In this document: positions 1 to 12,400 of the stretch, one piece after another
Layout: every line of letters begins with the position of its first letter
How positions within the stretch are numbered: position 1 is the first letter of the stretch
From: Gossypium raimondii
Taxonomy: Eukaryota; Streptophyta; Magnoliopsida; Malvales; Malvaceae
NCBI RefSeq assembly: GCF_025698545.1
Contig: NC_068570.1
Span: forward strand, 54,145,924-54,209,923
Length of the DNA stretch: 64,000 nucleotides
Direction: 5' to 3'
Position numbers and translations under genes: made by a program
Notes under the pieces: model-generated
Database searches by the model: none
Told to the model about the DNA's origin: nothing
The model's input: the letters and a program-made list of their open reading frames with translations, nothing else

Positions 1-104
1 GAACCGACTTGGAAGTTCTCGGAATCGGAGTCCGAGTCCAGGTCCGAGTCCGAGAATGGCGGTTGCGATGACGGTGGCGGGTGGTAGTTGGCCGTTGTGT
101 TCAT
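1..104 (-). CDS. 5' end of an unidentified gene (partial)
   Basis: Reading the minus strand from ATG at 104-102 gives 34 open codons to the window edge. The start MNTTANYHPPP is followed by a Ser/Pro stretch and then an acidic Ser-Asp run (SDSDLDSDSDSENF). Codons are GC-rich compared with the surrounding intergenic DNA, as expected for a real exon. I do not recognise the family, and low-complexity acidic N-termini occur in many unrelated proteins. The upstream region (105-350) is cut by a retrotransposon LTR that starts at 351, only 247 bp from the ATG, so its promoter may have been displaced or replaced. Confidence 0.5.
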   Translation of the reverse strand, partial: MNTTANYHPPPSSQPPFSDSDLDSDSDSENFQVG

Positions 105-350
105 TTCTTGGATTTGAACTTCTCTTAGAGGAACCGGATTTTGCCGGGTTTTCAGAGTGATGATTTAGACGGCTCTCTTTTTTGAGATATTCAAAAAATC
201 ACGTCCAATTGTGATGAACGGCCCAGATATTATTGGATATTAATTAATTCGATTTTCCTTTTTGCTGATTTACAAATTCGGACAATGAAATTATTTTCGG
301 AACAAATTTAGATATTCAAATGTGTTGGACAATTAAATTTGAATAATAAA
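105..350 (-). promoter_or_regulatory. Upstream leader/promoter remnant of the edge gene
   Basis: No coding sequence is seen. This is what remains between the ATG of the edge gene and the solo LTR. The last five bases (346-350, ATAAA) are the left target-site duplication of that LTR; the right copy is at 19174-19178. The original upstream sequence of the gene therefore continues at about 19179. Confidence 0.45.
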
Positions 351-561
351 TGTACAAGCCCAATAATTCCCAGACCCACTCAAAACAGGCCCAATTAACA
401 GCCCAAACCCCCAAAATAGAAACCCTAAGCAGTTAGCTGCAAATCTCAACAGCAACTTCTCCAGCCGCCGCAAGATCCGGAGTCGACCACCTCTGCGCGC
501 GCTGAAATCTCCACTTTCGCCTGCAAACACGGATTAAAGAGTCCAATAGAAGAAAACATGT
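351..561 (+). mobile_element. Outer solo LTR, left fragment (U3 start)
   Basis: Starts TGTACAAGCCCAATAATTCC, close to the TGTAATAAGGCCCAAT start of the inner LTRs, and has the same GGCCCAA-rich U3 composition. It breaks at 561, where another LTR begins. Its sequence continues collinearly at 17173-19173. The left target duplication is ATAAA at 346-350. Because no internal region belongs to it, it reads as a solo LTR left by LTR-LTR recombination and later split by the Ogre element. Confidence 0.8.
557..561. repeat. Left target-site duplication of the inner element (CATGT)
   Basis: CATGT lies immediately before the 5' LTR and recurs at 17173-17177 immediately after the 3' LTR. The two flanks join into one collinear LTR U3, which supports a real insertion duplication over chance. 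Confidence 0.85.
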
Positions 562-2952
562 TGTAATAAGGCCCAATCGGCCCAAAACAGTTCCTAGTCC
601 AACATTACAAAATTAAACAGACGACCCAAAACGGTCCCTGGCCCAACACTACAAAGTTAAGCAGAAAAACCCTAAGCAATAAGGAGCGTCAGATCGCCTC
701 GGTCAAGAAAGACACCCGCCAGCACCTAACGCCTCGATCGCCAGACGTTTGGCCTCCACGCGCCAAACTCTCCACGAACACCTGAAAAACGGACTCAAGG
801 AGTCCAAAGAGAAAAAACAGCAAGCAAGATTGTTTTTTTTCCCCTCGATTTATTTTATTTTTGGCCTATAAAAGGCCCTTTGAAATCTGTAAAAGGGACG
901 GATTAACAGAGAAATAGACAAAAAAAGAACTTGAAAGAAAAGCAGAGAATACAAAAGTTTTTAAGGTGAATCGGGTTCTTTTAGTTTGATTTTTATTTTT
1001 ATTTTTTCTTTTCCCTTTTGCGTTTTGTGGTTTTTTTTAAAGAAATAACAGAGAAAAGAGGAAGGAAAACTTACCTCTTTGGCCGGAGGCGTCGATCAGT
1101 GCCACCTCCGTTGCGATCGGGGCTATGGCACATGGTTGAACGGCGGCGCGGCGGTTTAGGTTTGAAACCCTAGCAGAGAGCAAAAAGGGGAGGGTGTAGT
1201 TTTTTTTTTATGTTAAAAATGGATTATGAAATTTTTAAAAGGAAAATTGGGTTTTATTGAAACCTCAAAACGGCGCCGTTTAGAGTGGCTTGACCTGCGC
1301 GGTGACCCGACCCGGAGGGGAGGATCCGCGCGTTCTGGTTAATGCGGAAATTTCGCATTTGGTCCATCCCTTTTGCAATGCGCTCCAAATTAAACCAGTT
1401 TGTTTTTTTTTAAATTAGGCCGCATATTTGATCCGCGTTTCGATTCAGTCCCTACCTGCGCAGTGTTTTGAGAGGATGGATTAATTTCCACTTGGGTCCT
1501 CCTTCTGTTGTGCGCACTTTAATTGGGTCCATTCGCGTATTTTCTATTTCTTTTAAATTCGGCCCTCAAATTTCTTTTATTTTCGATTTAATCTTTCATT
1601 TGATATTTTAGCTTTTTAATATTGTTAATATTATTATTGCGTTCTTACTATTATGTTATTTATTATTTTTTTGACATCATTATTATTTTCATTATTTTTA
1701 TATATATATATATATCTACACACATCTTTCATATACATACTTTTTATAATTACATGTGCATTTTCCATATATATATATATATCCTATTATTATTTTATTT
1801 TCATTACTTCCTATACATATATATATACGCATAGTTTCTATATAATGTACCTACGTTTTTATAGTATATACACATTTTTTAATATCTTTTTTCTATATTA
1901 TACACACATATATATATCAGTGTTTTAATATGTACATATACGTATTTTCCTATTTTACCAATACATATGTGATTATACATTTTACTTTGTAAACAAATAC
2001 ATATGCATATCTTTTATTCATACGATTTTATATATTTTTATATTTTTTAAAAACCTTTATATACTTTATATTTTATATATACTTATACCTTTTTCGTAAA
2101 TATATACACATATACGTTTTATCTTTGTCTTATTTTTATGATTTTCATGTTCATATATACATGCATTTTATTAGCTTTTTGGTTTGGTGTATTTCGTTCC
2201 TTCTTTTGTTTGCAAAGTTACTTGTATATTGTACTTGTATATATTTGTAAATATTTATTCATTTATGTTTGAAGTTAAGGTATCCGTTTCATGTTATACC
2301 TTAACCCTTTTAGCATCCATTTTAAAATACATTTTTTATTTTCTCAAAGCGTTTAAATCATCCTATTTTATAAATTCCAAAATATTTGGCATTCATGATT
2401 CTCGTGAAAGATTGTGTCCTAACTTCATCGGATCGCGATTATTTTTCGATGAATTTGGAAAGCCTAGTATTTGTTTCAATAATTTGCAAATTTTAATAAA
2501 AGCTTATTCTGAATTCAAAATGTTGGGTCCTAACTTATGGTCATGGCATTTTCTTCTAAATAAGAATTTTCAAAACAAAAGGCAATATTCGGGTATTTTG
2601 AAGATTTAAAAACATTGTGCCCTAACTTCTGGGTGTGGTGTTTTATTTCTTTGAAATAAGAATTGTCTTATTATTTTAATCCATTCATGAAATAAAAGTT
2701 TCCTTTAAAATCCTTTCAATTTTCGACACCAAGGCATTTTAAAAAATCGTTTGGTACCAATTTTGGGCGTTACGAGGTGCTAATCCTTCCTCGTATGAAT
2801 CGACTCCGAGCCCATTTTCTCAAATTTCGTAGACCAAAGTCATTTTTAAGATGAGCCGATCACACCTTAATCAAGGATCGGTGGCGACTCTAATTTTTGT
2901 TTTTTTAGTCGATAGCCAAAATTTTTGTTTTTCAAAAAAAATGGTTTCGATA
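562..2952 (+). mobile_element. 5' LTR of the Ogre element
   Basis: Runs from TGTAATAAGGCCCAATCGGC to GGTTTCGATA, where the other LTRs end GACA, so the final C has changed to T. It contains a TATA box (TATAAAAG, 867-874) and a GC-rich stretch at about 1080-1340 with a GACCCGACCCGGAGG motif shared by all three LTRs here. A long TA/CATA-rich tract lies at about 1640-2260. The conserved U5 end includes GGATCGGTGGCGACTC just before the primer site. From the TATA box onward it resembles the outer LTR copy (17178-19173) more than its own 3' LTR. Confidence 0.88.
867..874 (+). promoter_or_regulatory. LTR TATA box
   Basis: TATAAAAG inside GGCCTATAAAAGGCCC. The same box occurs in the 3' LTR (15052-15059) and the outer LTR (17201-17208), each followed by a CTGTAAAAGG- or TGTACTCAAAAGG-like segment, which marks the probable RNA start region. 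Confidence 0.7.
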
Positions 2953-2955
2953 GCT

Positions 2956-2973
2956 TGGCGACTCCACTGGGGA
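2956..2973 (+). other. Primer-binding site of the Ogre element
   Basis: TGGCGACTCCACTGGGGA starts 3 bases after the 5' LTR end and begins with TGG, the complement of a tRNA 3' CCA end. Ogre elements are commonly primed by tRNA-Arg. I could not align a tRNA here, so the tRNA identity is open. Confidence 0.75.
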
Positions 2974-3526
2974 CCTTAGAGAGTCGAGCCAGAAATTGAT
3001 TCATTTTTTGTCTTTGTGTCGAACATCAAAAGCTTTTAAAAAATTCATGATTTCCCTTCTTTTTTTTTTACCATGGTATGTTGGAAACTTTGCATTTGCA
3101 TTTTGCATTTTACCCTTAAGTGGGAGCGAGAAACTAGTCCTTCGTGAGGTTTTCACCTCCGTGCAGGGTAGTGGACCGCTTCCGGGATACATCCGTACCT
3201 ATGTCTTCGTGAGATTTTCATCTCCGCAGCCATAGGGAAATGTGTCCCCGAACCGAACTCGATCTGTATGAGCCTATAATGGGTGAGGATCGAGGAATCA
3301 CTGTTCGGTACCTTACTCTAGAAACTAAACCTCATATAGTGAGCTTTAGGAACTTGCCCTAGGTAGAACTATACCGAACCCTAGTAGATTCCTAAATAAG
3401 TGTTCTTATTATTTTATATTGGATTATATTTCTATATGTGATACTGACTTGGGTTTCTTTTGTTTTGATTGCATGACATCATAATTGCATGACATCATAA
3501 TTGCATGACATTTCATTATAAAGGCG

Positions 3527-5653
3527 TTGGTTCATATTCGGTTGCCATATAGAAAGTTTATCATGGGAAATGGGTTTCTTGATAGAGTGGAAGACAATGC
3601 GGCTGTCCGTACTTGGTCTGAGAATATACAGCATAAAAAAGGTGATAGTTTGGCCGTGGGATACGTATCAGAGTTATGGGACTTCACTCGTGTTAGCGTA
3701 GCTCAGAACAACTTGCAGGAGTTGAAGGAGATTTGGGATCAATGGGATAATGAGGTTAGACAGTTATTCTATTTAAATTATGGGGATTTGCCTTATTTAC
3801 TTGACATGAAGGTAGACAAGCGTCTGTTTCAAGCTCTTGCCCAGTTTTGAAATTCGGCCTACAGTTGCTTCACATTCGGAAAGGTTGACCTGGTGCCTAC
3901 AATAGAGGAGTACACGGCTTTACTTCGGTGTTCGAAGGTCCAAGTGGATAGAATTTATTCGAAAGCGGTGAATGTACCAACCTTCTTGAGGAAGTTGATG
4001 AGTATAACAGGGATGAGTGAGCAGTGGGTTACAGCTCGGATTAAGCAAAAAGGGGATAGTAGGTGTATTCCTTGGAAAAGCTTGAAGGACCTCATTTTAG
4101 CACACCCAGATGCGAGGAAGAAAGTAGACGTCTTTGCTCTAAGTATATATGGTCTAATCTTGTTTCCTAAGATTTTGGGACATGTTGATGAGGCGGTCAC
4201 TGATTTATTCGATCGGCTTGACAAGGGAGTTACGCCAGTTCCGGTGATTTTGGCAGAAACCTTTAGGTCATTAAATGCATGCCGAAGAACGGGAGAGGGC
4301 AGATTTATTGGATGTGCGCAGCTATTACTTGGGTGGTTCCATAGCCACTTTTGGAAAGTTGATAAGGTTTCATATCAGGTCTTCTCTGAAAGTTATTCAC
4401 CATTGAAAGAGATAGTGGCTGCGTCAAGGAGAGATGATATTACAGAGGAGAAATAGATGGCAATCTTTCAGAATCTGCAAGAAGAAGATATCGAGTGGAG
4501 AGCTCCGTGGTTGCTTCTAGATGAGATCCTATATAGGTGCGGCGATTTCGACTGGGTTCCGTTGATTGGGATTTGGGGAGCTGTTGGTTATGCCCCATTG
4601 TTAGTACTAAGACAATACAGGTCAAGACAGTCTGTGTCTGCCACTCAGGGATTAGTTGAGTGTGAATTCTCGTATAAGGATGATGGCTACAAAAAGAAGG
4701 CCTGTGAGATGGCCAACGCATGAAATCAGACTCGCCGAATGAAGAGATTGGATATGGGTCCAATGACAACACCCGAGTACGGCGAATGGCGTGTTAGGAG
4801 GGTTAATGACAACATTCCTGGGCCAAGTCTAGAAAACAGCCAATCGATAGAGGAGCATTTGCGCGTCGTCCCCACTGAGCTGGAAATCATAAAGCATGAC
4901 TTCGAAAGGAGGAATGCTGAATTAGAGAAGAAAATAGAGCAAATGGAGGTAGAAAAGGTGAATTTAAGGTTGGACATAGACGTTCAGAAACTGGAAACCG
5001 AAGGCTTGAGAAAAGGGAAGCGCAAAGTCGAGGAAGATTTGGATAGCTTGAAGACTAATTATAAGAAGCTACGTTTATCGGCGAGAACTGTAGGGTTGGG
5101 AAAAACCTCAGAGCAGTGGCGTCAAAAGGTTCAAGAAGAAAAAGCCAAGGCTAGCAGATGGGAAGAAAGATTCCAAGAAGCCTAGATGCAAAATAGATCG
5201 CTTGAGAAGAGTTTGTTAGAAAATCAAGATGAAAGGGATAAACTAAGGGCTAGAGTGGCCGAACTTGAGAAGATTGTTCATCAATACCGAAATCGTAATT
5301 CAGTGGTGGAACTGCAAGCAAGTTTAAGCAGAATCGAGCAAATGAAGAAAACTATAGAAGAACTAAAGGTGGCATTGCAGAACTGTGAAGCCAGGATTGA
5401 GTATTTGGAGGCAAACAAAGATCATCAAAGAGAACAGCTTCACTATCTCCAGAATCAGGTCAGAAGCAGGGATCGTGTTATGGGACAAGCCTTGGTTCAG
5501 ATTCGAGAAGTAGCTGATCACTTACAAACTCTGGTAGTACAAGCTGACACGTTGAGCGTAAAGTATGAATTGGAGTCAGACCGGGGACGGGAGTTAGCCT
5601 CGTTGCTTCAAAAAATCAAGGTCTTAAGTATTAGGGCGAAGTCGTATTTGTAG
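3527..5653 (+). pseudogene. Ogre ORF1 (plant retroelement N-terminal domain plus coiled coil), four in-frame stops
   Basis: One frame of 709 codons including the final stop, interrupted at 3848-3850 (TGA), 4454-4456 (TAG), 4721-4723 (TGA) and 5183-5185 (TAG). The first ~400 codons form a globular plant-retroelement domain. Its recognisable blocks include WDFTRV, DLPYLL, a VPTIEEYTALL motif and SLYGL-like helices; I believe this is the family annotated as DUF7745. The rest (about codons 420-700) is strongly coiled-coil, rich in E, K, Q and L heptads (for example LEKKIEQMEVEKVNLRLDID). Its function in the element is unknown; Ogre elements carry such an ORF upstream of gag. At least three of the four stops sit where Trp is expected, consistent with TGG becoming TAG or TGA. 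Confidence 0.82.
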
Positions 5654-5865
5654 TCTATTCTATGTAAAGAGATTTATTTTCTAATAAAGTTTTCCAAGTG
5701 GAATTGAATCATAATTAACGCCTTTCTTGCATTCATTTCATGCATCGCATCATATGCATTCAAAACTTTGAATTGATCCTAATTAATTAAAATTATTGCT
5801 CAGTTAACCTGGAAACCAACCAACCAATCCAACACCGATACAGCACTCGAGCAAAGACAAGAGAT
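5654..5865 (+). other. Spacer between ORF1 and gag
   Basis: No coding signal. Contains a short repetition of GCATTCATTTCATGCATCGCAT-like sequence and ends just before the gag ATG at 5866. Confidence 0.5.
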
Positions 5866-8800
5866 ATGGATCAGAGATTAGAAAAGCTCGAACAGTACCA
5901 GAAGGAGATGCAAGACCGGCTTCAGCTACAAATGCAGGAGCGGTTAGACAAGATGAAGCAAGAAATGTCTGAGAAGATGCGGGAATCTCAAGAAGGTATA
6001 GTAGCAAAGCTAACCCGACTGATAACTAAGGGAGGTGACAAAGGAAAGGGCCCCATGGTAGATGTCAATGAGGGAAATGATGATGAACTTTTCTATCCTC
6101 CAGGTTTCACCCTTCCACATGAGCAAACTCAAGCTGAATACCCGCGCAAATCTACTGTCACCATCATGCCTTAGTAATTTCGAGCTGGTGTTTCGAACCT
6201 CCAAACTGGGCTGGGTTTTAATCCCGAAAATAATCCTATTAACTCTGCCATTCCTGCCTTTGATGAAGTGGTTGAGAAGGAATGAGTGAAGGAGGAGTTA
6301 CCGAGACAGTTGGAAGAGAGATGCAAGTGGCTTGAGGAGAAGTTCAAGGCGATGGAAGTTACTGAAAGCTATCGAGGCATTGACGCAAAAGAGCTGAGTT
6401 TAGTGCCAGATCTTGTTCTCCCTCATAAGTTTAAGATGCCTGAATTCGAGAAGTACAATGGGACGACTTGCCCAGAGGCTCATATCACCATGTTCTGCAG
6501 GCGAATGGCTGGATACGTTAGTAATGACCAGCTATTAATACATTGCTTCCAAGACAGCCTTGCAGGGGCAGCATCCAAGTGGTACAATCAGTTGAGACGA
6601 GCTACGATTGGTTCATGGAGGGACTTGGTGCAAGCATTCATGAAACAATATAGTCATGTGACAGACATGGCTCCTGATAGGATCACCCTTCAAAACATAG
6701 AGAAGAAGCCGAGCTAAAGCTTTAGGCAGTACGCACAGAGATAAAGGGAGGTCACGGTCCAAGTTCAACCACCGCTCTTGGAAAAGGAAATGACCATGTT
6801 GTTCATTAACACCCTGAAGGCACCGTTCATTACACATATGTTAGGAAGTGCCACAAAAAGCTTTCCTAACATAGTCATGAATGGCGAGATGATTGAGAAC
6901 GCCATCAGGAGTGGGAAGATCGATGCTGGAGAGAGTAACAGAAGATCAGCTTCGAAAAGGAAGGAAAACGAGGTGAACAACGCGAGCATGTACAACAAGG
7001 GTTACTCGAAGTCAGTAACAGTGAGTCAGCCAGGAAAGGCGACTGCCAATCAACAAAGCTCGTCGAGACAAGAGGTCGGTACAAGGCAAAATACGGAGAG
7101 GCCCTAATTCACGCCAATTCTCATGTCGTACAGGGAATTATATCGAAACTTATTCGACGCACATGTAGTTTCCCCTTTCTATCTGAAGCCCTTACAGCCC
7201 CCGTACCCCAAATGGTACGATACAAATGCACAGTGCGACTATCATGCGGGAATCACGGGGCATTCCATAGAAAACTGCACGGCCTTCAAGAAGTTGGTTG
7301 AAAGGCTCATTAGTATGGGTGTCATTAAATTTGATGAAGCCACCAAGGCAGAGAACCCATTACCAAATCACACTGATGGTGGGGTAAATATGATGGACGA
7401 AGACAGGAGAATTAAGGTAGACATTGCGGACGTGAAGACTCCTTTGAGATGGGTCTGAAAAAGATAGTGAAAAGGGGGCTAATTGCTTCAGAAGAAAGCT
7501 GTGAGAAGAGGAGGAACTACTGTGAGTTCCACTGTGAAATGGGGCATAAAATCCAGGAGTGTACGGAGTTCAGAGCCGTGGTACAGGGTATGATAGATAA
7601 TAAGGAGATGGAATTTTGTGAAGGAATTCAGAAAGAGAGTCATGTATGTACGTCAGAGTTGGTATGGGGAGTTCCAAAGGTTAACCATCCTGTGGTTATT
7701 ACCTCACAACCTAAGAATAGTGAGGCTGGAGCGCGAGTAGCACCAAGGGTTATCATTCAAAAATCGACCGTGTTTACTTACAAGGATAACAGGAGGGTTC
7801 CTTGGAATTACAATTGTAATGTGGCAATCCCAGGGAAGGAGGACCATGATGAAGGAGGGTATGACGAATAGGTGAAGGCTCGAGTAGAGCCAATAAGAGA
7901 AGAAACTTCGATTGGAAAGAAGAAGAAGGCAGTCGAACCTGAACTGGTGGTCTATGAACCAATCAAGGAGGAGGAAGCTAGAGAGTTCTTGAAGTTCATA
8001 AAACATAGCGAGTACAGCGTTGTGGAACAGCTACACAAATAACCAGCTCGCATATCTGTGCTAGCTTTACTCCTAAACTCGGAGGGACATCGGAATGCAC
8101 TACTGAAGGTGCTAAATGAAACTTATGTGGCCGACGATATCTCTATTAACAAGTTGGATCGACTGGTCGGTAATATAAGCGCTGATAACTTCATCTCTTT
8201 CAGCGATGACGAAATACCACCTGGGGGTATGGGATCTACTAGAGCTTTACACATCACTACAAGGTGTAAAGGGTGCATATTACCGGGGGTTCTGGTAGAC
8301 AATGGATCGGCATTAAATGTATTGCCCCTATCCACGCTCAATAGGCTACCTGTGGATAGTTCGCATATGAAGTCGTGTCAGAACGTGGTTCGAGCATTTG
8401 ATGGTACTGAGAGGCGGGTCATGGGAAGAATTGACATTCCCCTGTTAATTGGCCCAACTATTTATGAGGTGGACTTCTTAGTTATAGACATCAAGCCTTC
8501 TTACAGTTGCCTATTAGGAAGACCATAGATTCATTCAGCAGGTGCGGTACCATCATCGTTACATAAAAAACTGAAGCTGGTGTCAGAAGGCAGGGTTGTG
8601 ACGATAGACGCTGAAGAAGATATCATTGCATCTGTGACCAACGATGCGCCTTATCTAGAAACGAATGATGATGCAATCGAATGCTCTTTCCGTTCCTTGG
8701 AGTTTGTAAATGCAACATTCATCCGTGAGGGAAATAAGATCCCGATGCCGAGAATATCCAGGACCACAGAGATGGGTCTGCAGTTGACTGTTGGAAAGGG

Positions 8801-9211
8801 AGCTTTACCGAGAAGAGGATTGGGGAGATATCTTCAGGGCCGAGTTGAGGCTCCAGTGTTGAAAGACAAGCAGGACCGTTTTGGCTTGGGATACAAGCCA
8901 GATGCTAGGCAGAAGATGATAGAGCAGAAAAAGAAACAAATGAGAAGAAGGGCTCGTTTGACAAGGGATGAAGATGAATGGGAACCCATGACCTTTCCTC
9001 ACCTATTCAAGACTTTTGTATCGGGAGGATTTGTCTATCCAGAAATGCTAGGGGTTAGAAGTATTAACACGGAGCTAGAGAGTATTCATGCCGTGCATGA
9101 AGAATCGACGCGAGGAAGAACTTTGCCAGATATTCGTCCTTACGAGTCGGAAAGGGAGCTAAACAACTGGACTGCAGAAGAAATACCTGTAGTATTTAGG
9201 ATTTCCTCAGA
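5866..9211 (+). pseudogene. Ogre gag and aspartic protease region, decayed
   Basis: Starts MDQRLEKLEQYQKEMQDR with a coiled coil. The gag core (about 6420-6830) has the retrotransposon gag pattern KMPEFEKYNG, CFQDSLAGAASKWYNQL and WRDLVQAFMKQY. Two Cys-His motifs follow at about 7230-7300 (CDYHAG..GHSIENC) and 7510-7570 (CEFHCEMGHKIQEC). The aspartic protease core, VLVDNGSALNVLP, lies near 8290-8330. In-frame stops are at 6172, 6175, 6283, 6715, 6742, 7105, 7869, 8040 and 8526. A one-base frameshift lies near 7450. Most stops could come from CAA, CAG, CGA or TGG by a single transition. The coding part ends at a splice donor at 9212. Confidence 0.85.
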
Positions 9212-9458
9212 GTAATGTCCAGAACACCCTTATTGCTTTTTAGCCTAGAAGTGATAAGAATTTCGTTGTGAAATAGGCTCATGTCCAGAAAATCGTTATT
9301 TTAATAAAGTTTATGTTTGCAATCATTTTTGGAGCAAATCTTTCTTTCCATAAGAGCAGTTATTTTAAGTTTCTCTTAAACTACACTTGCATTTCATTCA
9401 TGACCATATTGAACCAAACAAATTCTTGAATCCATATTGTTTTTCATACTTATAACAG
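9212..9458 (+). other. Ogre-type intron between protease and RT
   Basis: Donor GA|GTAATG at 9212, a pyrimidine-rich tail (ATTGTTTTTCATACTTATAACAG), acceptor AG at 9457-9458; 247 nt, AT-rich and closed in all forward frames. Removing it joins GA to G at 9459 to make a Glu codon. The frame then runs directly into the downstream coding stretch that begins MCLEESHDFED at 9523. Ogre elements are known for an intron at this place. Splicing itself is inference from the frame and the signals. Confidence 0.75.
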
Positions 9459-12400
9459 GTCCCACGATATCAATGATGCGAATGTCACTCTTACAAATTT
9501 AGAGTCTCCTTTTGAACGAAACATGTGTTTAGAGGAATCGCATGATTTTGAAGACAACGAAGACTGTGGTTTGCCTCCTGACTTGTTAAAGATGGTAGAA
9601 AGGGCCGAGAAACAAATCCTACCTCACAGGGAATCAATAGAAGTCGTGAGCTTAGAGGAGGGTAAAGAGGTGAAGATCGGATCAGATATCTCTGCAAAGA
9701 CAAGATAGGACCTCATTGAATTACTCTGAGAGTTCAAGGACGTGTTTGCATGGTCATACCAGGATATGCCGGGGTTGAGTACTGACGTAGTAATCCATCG
9801 TCTCCCTATAAGAGAAGATTGCAAGCCAGTGCAGCAAAAACTCAGAAGGATGAGGCCTGATATCGTGTTGAAGATAAAGGAGGAGGTCCAAAAGCAGTTT
9901 GATGCCGGGTTTCTGCAAGAAGTCAGGTATTCTGAGTGGGTGGCTAACATCGTACCAGTTCCAAAGAAAGATGGAAAAGTACGAATGTGTGTGGATTATC
10001 AGGATTTGAACAAGGCTAGTCCAAAGGATAATTTCCCATTGCCTCACATTGACACATTGGTAGACAATACTGCGGGCTTTTCACTGTTTTCCTTCATGGA
10101 TGGTTTTTCTGGGTATAATCAGATAAAGATGCATCCTGAAGACATGAGAAAGACTACGTTCATTACGTTATGGGGGACGTTTTGTTATAAAGTGATGCCG
10201 TTTGGATTGAAGAATGCAGGAGCGACATACCAAAGAGCCATGGTAGCCTTGTTCCATGACATGATGCACAGGGAAATCGAGGTTTACGTTGATGATATGA
10301 TCGCGAAATCTAGAACGGAGGGCGAACATGTGCGGGTCTTGAGAAAGCTATTTCTTAAGATTGAGAAAGTTCTAGCTCAAGCTTAATCAGCGAAGTGCAC
10401 TTTTGGGGCCAGATCAGGAAAGTTGCTAGGCTTCATAGTCAGTGAAAAGGGAATCGAGGTTGACCCAGAGAAAGTCAAGGTAATACGAGATTACCTCTAC
10501 CTCGCACTCAGAAAGAAGTTCGGGGTTTCCTCGGAAGACTGAATTACATCGCTAGGTTCATTTCACAACTAACTGAGAAATGTGACCCTATATTTCATCT
10601 TCTGAAGAAACATAATCCTGGTACTTGGGATGAAGAATGCGAAGAAGCTTTTAACAAGGTGAAGCAGTATTTGTCTAACACTCCAGTGCTGTCACCACCT
10701 AGCCCGGATAAGCCGCTGATATTGTATCTGACAGTATTTGATAATTCTATGGGGTGTGTGCTAGGCCAACATGATGAAACGGGGAGAAAAGAAAGGGCGA
10801 TATATTATCTCAGCAAGAAATTCACTGACTGTGAAATGAGATATTCGCCTATTGAGAAGTTATGTTGTGCCTTGGTTTGGACAACCCGAAGATTAAGGCA
10901 GTACATGTTATACCATACGACTTGGCTAATCTCAAAGTTAGACCCGTTAAAGTATATGATGGAGTCAACTGCTTTGAATGGGAGAATGGCCCGATGGCAG
11001 ATTTTACTGTCTGAATTTGATATTGTCTATGTGAACCAAAAGGCTATGAAAGGGAGTGCAATTGCTGACTTTCTAGCTAGTAGAGCTCTAGAGGACTACG
11101 AGCCGTTGAGTTTTGATTTTCCAAATGAAGACTTGATGTGTGTAGCCGCTACTGAAGAGAGTCCCCAAGAAGGTCACAGTTGGAAGCTAAACTTTGATGG
11201 AGCCTCGAACGCTGTGGGCAATGGAATTGGGGCAGTCCTAGTGTCCCCGAATGGTGATCATTATCCTTTCACTTGCAAATTGGACTTTGATTGTACAAAT
11301 AACATGGCAGAGTATGAAGCATGCGTCATGGGTATTCGTGCAGCTATAAAGCGAGGAATCAAAGTGCTAGAGGTCTATGGAGATTCAGCATTGGTGATAT
11401 ATCAGCTCAGGGGCGAATGGGAAACGAGAGATCCCAAATTAATCAGTTATCGAAAGTTGGTCCTCGAATTGATTAAGGAGTTTGAGGACATCACTTTTTG
11501 CTATCTCCCACGAGATGAGAACCAGATGGCTGATGCACTAGCTACCTTAGCTTCCATGATCAAGCTGAACAGACATGGGGATATGAAACCAATCCAAATG
11601 AGTATCTATGAAGACCCGGCTCATTGTTACAATATTGAAGAAGGGGAAATCGATGATAGTCATTGGTATCAAGATATACTACGGTATGTAAAAAATCGTG
11701 AGTATCCTGGCCAGGCAACGGAGAATGAAAAGAGAACTCTGAGAAGACTAGCCATTGATTACGTCTTAGATGGGGAAATCTTGTACAAGAGGGGAAAAGA
11801 TCAGGTACTGCTAAGATGTGTGGACGCCGTAGAAGCAAAGAAAATTCTGGAGGAAGTCCATGAGGGCATCTGCGGAACGCATGCCAGCGGGTTCACAATG
11901 GCTAGGCAGATTATGAGATTCGGGTACTACTGGTCTACCATGGAAGGGGATTGCATCAATTATTCCAAGAAGTGCCATAAATGTCAAATCTATGGTGATA
12001 AAATGCATGCACCTCCTTCACCTCTTCATGTCATGACTTCTCCATGGCCTTTCTTCATGTGGGGTATGGATGTTATCGGGCCAATATCGCCGAAGGCTTC
12101 AAATGGGCATCGTTTCATATTCGTGGTTATTGACTACTTCACCAAATGGGTAGAAGCTGCTTCGTATGCTAATGTTACAAAGTCATCAGTCAGTAAGTTC
12201 TTGAAGAGAAAGATCATATGTCGGTATGGAATGCCTGAAAGAATCATATCTGACAATGCGTTGAATTTGAACAACAGCTCAATAGCAGAGGTCTGTAGTC
12301 ATTCAAGATCAGACATCACAATTCGTCGCCGTATCACCCGAAAATGAATGGTGCAGTAGAAGCGGCCATATAAAGAAGATTGTAGGGAAGATGACTGAGA

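Noticed and set aside
333-530. 65-codon minus-strand frame
   Set aside because: Lies across the start of the outer LTR U3; composition explains it.
1622-1928. Open frames rich in Y, I and F
   Set aside because: They arise from TA/CATA-rich DNA inside the LTR; the same happens at 16226-16479 and 18105-18299.
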